Shown: in pieces, positions 7,138 to 11,752 of the stretch
How positions within the stretch are numbered: position 1 is the stretch's first letter
How the letters are laid out: the number at the start of each line of letters is the position of its first letter
NCBI GenBank assembly: GCA_023818995.1
Contig: JAMWDA010000038.1
Coordinates: 1-11,752, forward strand
DNA from: Candidatus Omnitrophota bacterium
GTDB taxonomy: Bacteria > Omnitrophota > Gorgyraeia > Duberdicusellales > 4484-171
Direction: 5' to 3'
DNA length: 11,752 nt
Notes under the pieces: generated by a model
What the model was told of the DNA's origin: nothing
Database searches by the model: none
What the model saw: only the letters and a program-made list of their open reading frames with translations
Translations under genes and position numbers: made by a program

Positions 7138-7698
7138 TTATAAGTATAAATTATTTCTTACTATATAATCCACAACCTTCTTAGGGACGAAATATCTTAT
7201 TGAGTAACCCTTTTTTATCCAATCTCTTATTAAAGAAGAGGTTATCCCTATATGAATTATATCTATAGTAATAAATCCATTTTTTTTCTTAAGAGGGTAG
7301 TCACTTCGTTTAGCTACCACAATATTAACCAAACGTTTAATCTCCTTGTATCCTTTCCACGTATAAAATTCGTTAGCCAATTCCGAACCTATGATAAGAA
7401 AGAGCTTATCAAAAGGATATTTTTTGATAAGCTCTTTTACTGTATCTATGGTATAAGAAACACCCCCCCTTTTTATCTCACAATCTAATATTTCAAAACT
7501 CCTGTTATCTTCTATAGCAAGCTTCAACATTTCTAAACGATGCTTACTATCTATAAGGGTAGTATTTTTATGAGGGGGAATATTTGTAGGGATAAAAAAA
7601 ACTTTATTTAAAGAGAGTCTTTCTAAAACTGTCTGCGCCAAAATTAAATGACCGATATGCGGAGGATTAAATGTCCCTCCTAAAATACCCAACTTCAT
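7138..7698 (-). CDS. nadD: Nicotinate-nucleotide adenylyltransferase
   Basis: Cytoplasmic enzyme joining nicotinate mononucleotide and ATP to give nicotinate adenine dinucleotide and pyrophosphate, the penultimate step of NAD synthesis. The 186 residues show the nucleotidyltransferase motif GGTFNPPHIGH (7-17), PPHK (41-44), SYTIDT (81-86), IIGSE (102-106) with Trp114 further on, and the C-terminal TSSLIR (153-158) ending in VPKKVVDYI (171-179). In most relatives IIGSE is IIGxD; here the acid is Glu106. The ATG lies two bases after the proA stop and its TAAGGA Shine-Dalgarno (7706-7711) is inside proA, so the two are co-translated. proA-nadD adjacency recurs in many bacteria, often with proB and obg upstream and rsfS downstream, all missing here. 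The coding sequence contains a perfect 16-bp inverted repeat, listed separately. Confidence 0.96.
   Translation of the reverse strand: MKLGILGGTFNPPHIGHLILAQTVLERLSLNKVFFIPTNIPPHKNTTLIDSKHRLEMLKLAIEDNRSFEILDCEIKRGGVSYTIDTVKELIKKYPFDKLFLIIGSELANEFYTWKGYKEIKRLVNIVVAKRSDYPLKKKNGFITIDIIHIGITSSLIRDWIKKGYSIRYFVPKKVVDYIVRNNLYL
7399..7437. repeat. Perfect 16-bp inverted repeat inside nadD
   Basis: The arms AAAGAGCTTATCAAAA (7399-7414) and TTTTGATAAGCTCTTT (7422-7437) are exact reverse complements around a seven-base centre (7415-7421). In the nadD message this would form a 16-bp hairpin over codons 88 to about 100. The encoded residues follow the normal NadD pattern, so the gene is not broken. There is no long T-run on the minus strand after the stem, only CTTTCTTAT, so a classical terminator is not obvious. 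On the plus strand the stem ends in TCTTTT. Confidence 0.85.
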
Positions 7699-7700
7699 AA

Positions 7701-8945
7701 TTAAGTCCTTATCTGACCGCTACCATAAACAACATACTTATAAGTAGTTAATTCCTCTAATCCCATTGGCCCACGTGCATGAAGTTTATCCGTAGAAATA
7801 CCTATCTCGGCACCTAAGCCAAATTCGTAACCATCGCTGAAACGTGTAGAAATATTCACAAAACAGCAAGCGGAATCAACTTCATTAACAAACTTGGTAG
7901 CATTATTTATATTTTCAGTAATAATACTGTCAGTATGATGAGAACCATATAAATTAATATGTGCTATTGCTTCATCAATACTATCTACCACACGCAGAGA
8001 AACAATTAAATCTAAATACTCGTTAAACCAATCACTTTCATTAGCTAATTCTATACCCTCTAAAATCTGTAAAGCTTTATTATCACCCCTTATCCTAACG
8101 TTATATTTATCAAACTCCTTTTTAAGTTTAGGTAAAAACTCGTCTGCAACATTTTTATGAACGAGGATTGTCTCTACAGCATTACATACCGATGGCCTCT
8201 GAACTTTAGCATTTAAACAAATATTGATAGCCATATTTAAACAAGCGAATTCATCAACAAAAATATGGCAAACACCTTTGTAATGTTTTATAACGGGAAT
8301 TAGGGAATTTTCTGTAACTTTTTTAATTAACTCCTCTCCTCCTCGAGGAATAACCAAGTCTATATTATCCTTCTCTTTGAGCAAAATCTCAACTACCTCG
8401 TGCTCAGTTTTTTCCACAAGAAAAAATGGGTCAAAATTTATTCCCGATTTTCTAACCGCTTCCTTTAACACTTTAAATATAGCAAGATTAGAGTTTATAG
8501 AATCACTACCTCCTCTCAGTATAGAGATATTTGATGACTTAAAACACAATCCTATACAATCGCTGGTAACGTTTGGTCTAGCCTCATAAATAATTAAAAT
8601 TACTCCTATGGGAACCCTCACTTTATTTATAAATAATCCGTTTGGTCTACGCCATCCAGAAATAACTTCTCCTATAGGGTCTTTTAAATTAGCTATCTCT
8701 TTCAACGATAAAGACATCTGAAAGATTCTCTTCTCATCCAAACTCAAGCGGTCTATAAAGCTCTTTTTCATACCTTTAGCTTTTTCTACGTCTTTCTTAT
8801 TTTCACCCAAAATAAAATATTTTTCTTCCCAGAGAACATCCGCCATAGATAGTAAAGCTTTATTTTTTATCTCACTATTTAGTTGAGAGAATAAATAACT
8901 ATTTGCCTTTGCTTTCTTAGATAATTGTTTTACGTACTCATCCAT
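7701..8945 (-). CDS. proA: Glutamate-5-semialdehyde dehydrogenase (gamma-glutamyl phosphate reductase)
   Basis: Second enzyme of proline synthesis from glutamate: NADPH-dependent reduction of gamma-glutamyl phosphate to glutamate 5-semialdehyde. It belongs to the aldehyde dehydrogenase superfamily. The 414 residues match the usual length. Seen are YEARPNVTSD (120-129), ILRGGSDSINSN (142-153), the catalytic cysteine in VQRPSVCNAVETIL (248-261, Cys254), GSHHTDSIIT (334-343) and the C-terminal HARGPMGLEELTTYK (389-403). The start is ATG with AAGGAG eight or fewer bases upstream (8952-8957), 20 bases after the GGDEF gene stop. The glutamate 5-kinase gene proB, which usually precedes proA, is not in the window, so the pathway must be completed from elsewhere. 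It is tightly coupled to nadD downstream. Confidence 0.97.
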   Translation of the reverse strand: MDEYVKQLSKKAKANSYLFSQLNSEIKNKALLSMADVLWEEKYFILGENKKDVEKAKGMKKSFIDRLSLDEKRIFQMSLSLKEIANLKDPIGEVISGWRRPNGLFINKVRVPIGVILIIYEARPNVTSDCIGLCFKSSNISILRGGSDSINSNLAIFKVLKEAVRKSGINFDPFFLVEKTEHEVVEILLKEKDNIDLVIPRGGEELIKKVTENSLIPVIKHYKGVCHIFVDEFACLNMAINICLNAKVQRPSVCNAVETILVHKNVADEFLPKLKKEFDKYNVRIRGDNKALQILEGIELANESDWFNEYLDLIVSLRVVDSIDEAIAHINLYGSHHTDSIITENINNATKFVNEVDSACCFVNISTRFSDGYEFGLGAEIGISTDKLHARGPMGLEELTTYKYVVYGSGQIRT

Positions 8946-8965
8946 AATCCTCTCCTTACCAAATT

Positions 8966-10147
8966 CTATACCATGGAATTTTCCCTTTTCTGTAAATCTA
9001 ATAATTCTTTTAATTTCTCTTCCTTTACGAACCCTAACTCTTTAAGAACTTCTCCCAAAATAATACCTCTTCGCCAATGAATTCCTAACGCTTCTAATAG
9101 TTGTTCTTCAGATAAAATGTCCCTTTCAAGAAGAATTTGGCCAAGAGGTTTATAATCCTGCAAAACATGCTCTCTTTTACAAATATTAGGTATAAAAGAA
9201 TTATTTATTTTGCAATTCCTCCTCTCTACCATAAATTTACTTCCTTCTATACTTTTAAGATAAGTCTTTATTTCCGAGACAGCTCTATTTATCTGTAAAG
9301 GCGTATCTATACCCGCATTTTTCTCCCTATTCACCACAGCTACGGACAAACTCATTAGAGGAATTTTCTTTAATTTGCGTGTTCTATCTTTAGCAATTAT
9401 AAATTCTCTTTCTCTATCAATTGGGTGATAATGATAACTAATAACCCTATCAAACAAAGAAATTAAATTTTTACAAATATCTTCTTGTTTGTCAAGGGTA
9501 GTAATAAATACAAAATCATCCCCTCCTATATGGCCAATAAAATCATCACTATTGCCATACTTTTTTATCGTATCGTATAAAATATAAGCGGTATGCATAA
9601 TAACGTAGTCACCCTTTAAGTATCCGTAGACATCGTTAAAATATTTAAAATTATCTATATCTACATAGCCAAAAGAGAAATCCTTATTTTCTTTAATTCT
9701 CTCTTTTAAAACTTCCTCTATTACCCTGCCACCAGGCAACCCTGTTAAGGGACTAGCATAAAAACTATACTGTGATCTTCTCAATGCCATCTCAATTCTT
9801 ACTCTTAAATCCAAAGGGTCAGGGGGCTTTATCAAATAATCATCTATCCCGTGCTTTAAATTAAGTAGATGCATCCTTAAATGTCGTTTATTGATTAAAG
9901 TAATCACTGGTATAAAGGCTGTAAAAAAATCCTCTTTTATAAGATTGCAAATTTTTAAGTCGGAGTGCTTAGCGGAATGCACATCTATAATAATAACATC
10001 GGGAGAAATTAATTTAATAGAATTTATATCATAGTTATAAGAGCTCAAAACACAAACTTCATAACCCCACCCATCTAAACAGAATTGCAAAATATCCCGC
10101 AAATTAATATCAGTAGAAATAATCAGAATACGTTTTATCTTGTCCAT
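8966..10147 (-). CDS. Response regulator with REC, GGDEF and MshEN-like domains
   Basis: A 393-residue signalling protein with three parts. Residues 1-122 form a receiver (REC) domain with Asp55 as the likely phosphoacceptor, Thr83 and Lys107-Pro; only one N-terminal acid (Asp13) is seen where most have two, and the usual MP after the phosphoacceptor is absent. Residues about 126-310 are a GGDEF domain with LTGLPGG (134-140), VDIDNFKYFND (162-172) and GHIGGDDF (205-212). This GGDDF form belongs to a recognised GGDEF subfamily; cyclase activity is possible, not proven. The RxxD inhibitory site lacks its arginine (Asn199). Residues about 331-388 resemble the MshEN/GspE N-terminal domain that binds cyclic di-GMP in secretion and pilus ATPases. 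No transmembrane segment is seen. The ATG has no Shine-Dalgarno; TGCGATAAT lies just upstream. No partner histidine kinase is in the window. Confidence 0.9.
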   Translation of the reverse strand: MDKIKRILIISTDINLRDILQFCLDGWGYEVCVLSSYNYDINSIKLISPDVIIIDVHSAKHSDLKICNLIKEDFFTAFIPVITLINKRHLRMHLLNLKHGIDDYLIKPPDPLDLRVRIEMALRRSQYSFYASPLTGLPGGRVIEEVLKERIKENKDFSFGYVDIDNFKYFNDVYGYLKGDYVIMHTAYILYDTIKKYGNSDDFIGHIGGDDFVFITTLDKQEDICKNLISLFDRVISYHYHPIDREREFIIAKDRTRKLKKIPLMSLSVAVVNREKNAGIDTPLQINRAVSEIKTYLKSIEGSKFMVERRNCKINNSFIPNICKREHVLQDYKPLGQILLERDILSEEQLLEALGIHWRRGIILGEVLKELGFVKEEKLKELLDLQKRENSMV

Positions 10148-10155
10148 ATTAAAAT

Positions 10156-10164
10156 ATTATCGCA
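10156..10164 (-). promoter_or_regulatory. Possible extended -10 promoter for the GGDEF gene
   Basis: On the minus strand TGCGATAAT matches the extended -10 form TGn-TATAAT with one mismatch. It ends eight bases before the ATG, so a start site at normal distance would give a leaderless or nearly leaderless message, consistent with the missing Shine-Dalgarno. No convincing -35 is present (TTGTGT at a 15-base spacing is the best). Confidence 0.35.
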
Positions 10165-10196
10165 AAAGTAAAAAACACACAATAGATTTATATGCG

Positions 10197-10211
10197 ATAG
10201 ATAACATCTAT
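10197..10211. repeat. Short dyad ATAGAT-aac-ATCTAT upstream of the GGDEF gene
   Basis: A perfect six-base inverted repeat with a three-base centre, 50 bases upstream of the GGDEF ATG. It could be an operator half-site pair or a weak hairpin. It is short and AT-rich, so chance is a fair explanation. Confidence 0.4.
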
Positions 10212-10283
10212 AATAAAAGAAAAATTATCTACACTTAATTCAAAATACAAATTTATCTGTGCAATTTTATTGGGATTCCCTAA

Positions 10284-11705
10284 TTAGTAGATAGTGGAAC
10301 TGAGGGATTTGATTGAATCCAGAGTTCTCTGGAGAGTGGCTTTCAAATATCTTATCTCACTATCTTTTTCTTCCAGTTTTCTTTCCAAAGACTTAATTTG
10401 ATTTTTCTCTTCCTCTTTAGCTAACTCTCTATTTAAACGGCTAATCTCAATCATTTTCTCATCAATTTCTTTATTAAGTTTATCTACCCTTTCCAAGGTT
10501 TCTTTCAACTGAATTTCTTTAGCTTCTATCTGCCTATTAAGCTCAGCTATCTCTTTTTGTAAATTTTCCCTCTGAACATTAATTTCGTTTCTTAATCTCT
10601 CTATCTCTATATCCTTGTTTTTTAACTCTTCTTTAAGAGTATTTAGTTGAGAGACAAAATTTTTTTCTGCCTCTGTCTTTAAACTTTCTATCTGTTTATT
10701 AAGATAATTAATTTTATCTTCTGCGTTTTTCTCCTCTCTCCTAAGAGCTAATTTCATATCAGCTATCTGCCTATCTCTACTCTCTATTTGCTGATTAAGA
10801 TTCTCTATCTTAAAAGATAACTTCTTATTCTCATCTTCTCTCTCTCTTATCTTGATATTAAGAGCATCTATCTCCTTTTTTAAATTATCTCTTTCTAAAC
10901 CAAACTTCTTATTTAACTCTTCTATCTCCTTAATCTTACCTCTCATTTCCTCCTTAATAGCTGATATCTCTATATTCTTATTCTCTAAATCCTTACTCAA
11001 AACTTCTATCTTAGAAGCTAACCTCTTATTTTCCGCATCCTTATCTTTTATCCTACTAATCAAATCATCTATCTCCTTTTTTAAATTATCTCTTTCTAAA
11101 CTAAACTTCTTATTCAACTCATCTAAATTCTTTAATTCTTCCTCCTTATCCTTTAATTTACTTTCCATTACACCCAATTTCAAACTTAATTCTTTAAACT
11201 CATTTTCTCTATTCTCTAAACTTTTAGTCAATGTTTCTCTTCTCGTTCTTTCTTGTTCCAATTCTTTTTTCAAACCTTCAAACTTGTCTCTCATTTGATT
11301 CTTTATCTCCTCGGTAAGAACATCTATATTTGAAGGTGATGTTTTTATTTCCTCACTCTTCTTATCTCGCTTACTAATATCTTTCTTAGGGCTTCTCTTT
11401 TTTAAATACTCTATCTCTATATCCTTTGCTTTTATTTCTTCTCTTAACCTATCTATTTCCTTTTGTAGCTCTTCACTACTAGGCATTATTCCCCTTTTCA
11501 AAGTTTCTATTTCTTTATTCTGCTCTTCTATCTTTTCCCACAAAATTTGATTAATTTTCTTCAGCTCTTGAAATTTATCCTGGATCCTAATAAACAACGC
11601 CTCTACACCTTTCTTCTCCTCAGTATTAGATAAAATTTCTTCTTCTTGAGAAAAAACCACAAGCGGTACAAAAAAAATTATAATAAATTTCCCCAACCTC
11701 TTCAT
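10284..11705 (-). CDS. Secreted long coiled-coil protein of unknown function
   Basis: I do not recognise a family. The 473 residues begin with a Sec-type signal peptide: MKRLGK, a hydrophobic core to about residue 18, and a likely cut after VFS (19), before QEEE. The rest is almost entirely Glu/Lys-rich helix: a first coil at about 34-104, a basic, polar linker at 103-126 (prolines at 106 and 124), then about 340 residues without a proline to residue 468. There is no cysteine and one tryptophan (Trp56). Residues 191-257 and 258-324 are a tandem duplication. If the second coil is a continuous helix it would span roughly 50 nm. It is probably periplasmic or surface-attached and structural or scaffold-like, but that is inference; similarity to any named coiled-coil protein would be compositional. 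The ATG is preceded by a TATAAT and no strong Shine-Dalgarno. The 136-base gap to the next gene makes an operon uncertain. Confidence 0.85.
   Translation of the reverse strand: MKRLGKFIIIFFVPLVVFSQEEEILSNTEEKKGVEALFIRIQDKFQELKKINQILWEKIEEQNKEIETLKRGIMPSSEELQKEIDRLREEIKAKDIEIEYLKKRSPKKDISKRDKKSEEIKTSPSNIDVLTEEIKNQMRDKFEGLKKELEQERTRRETLTKSLENRENEFKELSLKLGVMESKLKDKEEELKNLDELNKKFSLERDNLKKEIDDLISRIKDKDAENKRLASKIEVLSKDLENKNIEISAIKEEMRGKIKEIEELNKKFGLERDNLKKEIDALNIKIREREDENKKLSFKIENLNQQIESRDRQIADMKLALRREEKNAEDKINYLNKQIESLKTEAEKNFVSQLNTLKEELKNKDIEIERLRNEINVQRENLQKEIAELNRQIEAKEIQLKETLERVDKLNKEIDEKMIEISRLNRELAKEEEKNQIKSLERKLEEKDSEIRYLKATLQRTLDSIKSLSSTIY
10734..11135 (-). repeat. 201-bp tandem duplication within the coiled-coil gene
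   Basis: Two adjacent 67-codon units (10935-11135 and 10734-10934) align without gaps. The best-kept protein segment is ELNKKF(S/G)LERDNLKKEID at residues 196-214 and 263-281. At DNA level 36 bases are identical (10865-10900 and 11066-11101, offset 201), while the remainder has drifted. The unit of 67 is not a multiple of seven, so the heptad register must shift between units. Confidence 0.8.
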
Positions 11706-11745
11706 TTTCTTACAACAATAAAAAATAAATTTTAGCTTTAGTAGA

Positions 11746-11751
11746 ATTATA
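11746..11751 (-). promoter_or_regulatory. Possible -10 box for the coiled-coil gene
   Basis: A perfect TATAAT on the minus strand at the window edge, about 40 bases before the ATG. It would give a leader of roughly 34 bases. The -35 position falls outside the window, so the promoter cannot be confirmed. Confidence 0.35.
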
Positions 11752-11752
11752 T

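Larger units (their letters stand above)
10148..10283. other. Largest intergenic gap, AT-rich
   Basis: The 136 bases between the coiled-coil gene and the GGDEF gene form the longest gap in the window. They hold a small dyad (10197-10211), the extended -10 candidate near the GGDEF start, and a weaker GATAAT near 10224-10229 (minus strand) without a good -35. Directly after the coiled-coil stop, GGGAATCCC offers only a three-base stem and no T-run, so it is not a terminator. No small ORF or RNA gene is recognisable. Confidence 0.6.

Noticed and set aside
10263..10283. GGGAATCCC after the coiled-coil stop as a terminator hairpin
   Set aside because: Only three pairs can form with a usable loop, and the next bases are AATAAAATTG, not a T-run.
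10852..11298. Plus-strand open frame of 148 codons, rich in Ser, Leu and Phe
   Set aside because: It is the antisense of the coiled-coil gene; Glu/Lys-rich coding reads as Ser/Phe/Leu on the other strand. No start signal, and the minus-strand gene explains the conserved pattern.
1..11752. CRISPR array, insertion sequence, phage or defence system
   Set aside because: No regularly spaced repeats, transposase, integrase, nuclease or toxin-antitoxin genes are present; the genes are co-directional core genes with uniform AT-rich composition.

Overview
The window is an AT-rich stretch of bacterial chromosome carrying eleven complete genes, all on the minus strand, packed with short gaps or overlaps. 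The gene set is mostly housekeeping: translation (ribosomal protein S1, tyrosyl-tRNA synthetase, a YqeY-like protein), NAD synthesis (NadD), proline synthesis (ProA), phospholipid synthesis (PlsC), sugar-phosphate interconversion, nucleotide-pool cleaning (Maf) and a flavoprotein. Six-domain S1, PlsC, NadD and a REC-GGDEF protein make it certainly bacterial. A signal peptide on a long coiled-coil protein and a C-terminal domain resembling those of type II secretion and type IV pilus ATPases suggest a diderm. An uncultivated lineage such as an Omnitrophota-like group would fit the compact AT-rich style, but the sequence alone does not settle this.

Reading in the direction of transcription, from high to low coordinates: a secreted coiled-coil protein of unknown function (10284-11705) is followed by the largest gap in the window (136 bases). 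Next comes a response-regulator/GGDEF protein with a MshEN-like tail (8966-10147). It is 20 bases from proA (7701-8945), which is 2 bases from nadD (7138-7698). After 43 bases comes a phosphohexomutase (5709-7094), then plsC (5112-5696). A near-consensus sigma-70-type promoter (TTGACA, 17-base spacer, GATAAT) begins inside the end of plsC and drives rpsA (3499-5055). rpsA overlaps tyrS (2319-3515), which overlaps the yqeY-like gene (1876-2325), giving a translation-coupled cluster. A flavoprotein (640-1821) and maf (48-635) follow.

Most of the window is ordinary core metabolism, and I do not see a defence island, mobile element, CRISPR array, rRNA or tRNA. The points worth a second look are: the MshEN-like module on the GGDEF response regulator, with exact 24-5-24 motif spacing; a perfect 16-bp inverted repeat inside the coding sequence of nadD; a 201-bp tandem duplication inside the coiled-coil gene; variant catalytic motifs in PlsC and Maf; and a mixture of strong and absent Shine-Dalgarno sites with possible leaderless starts. 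No gap exceeds 300 bases. I saw no convincing rho-independent terminator in any gap.
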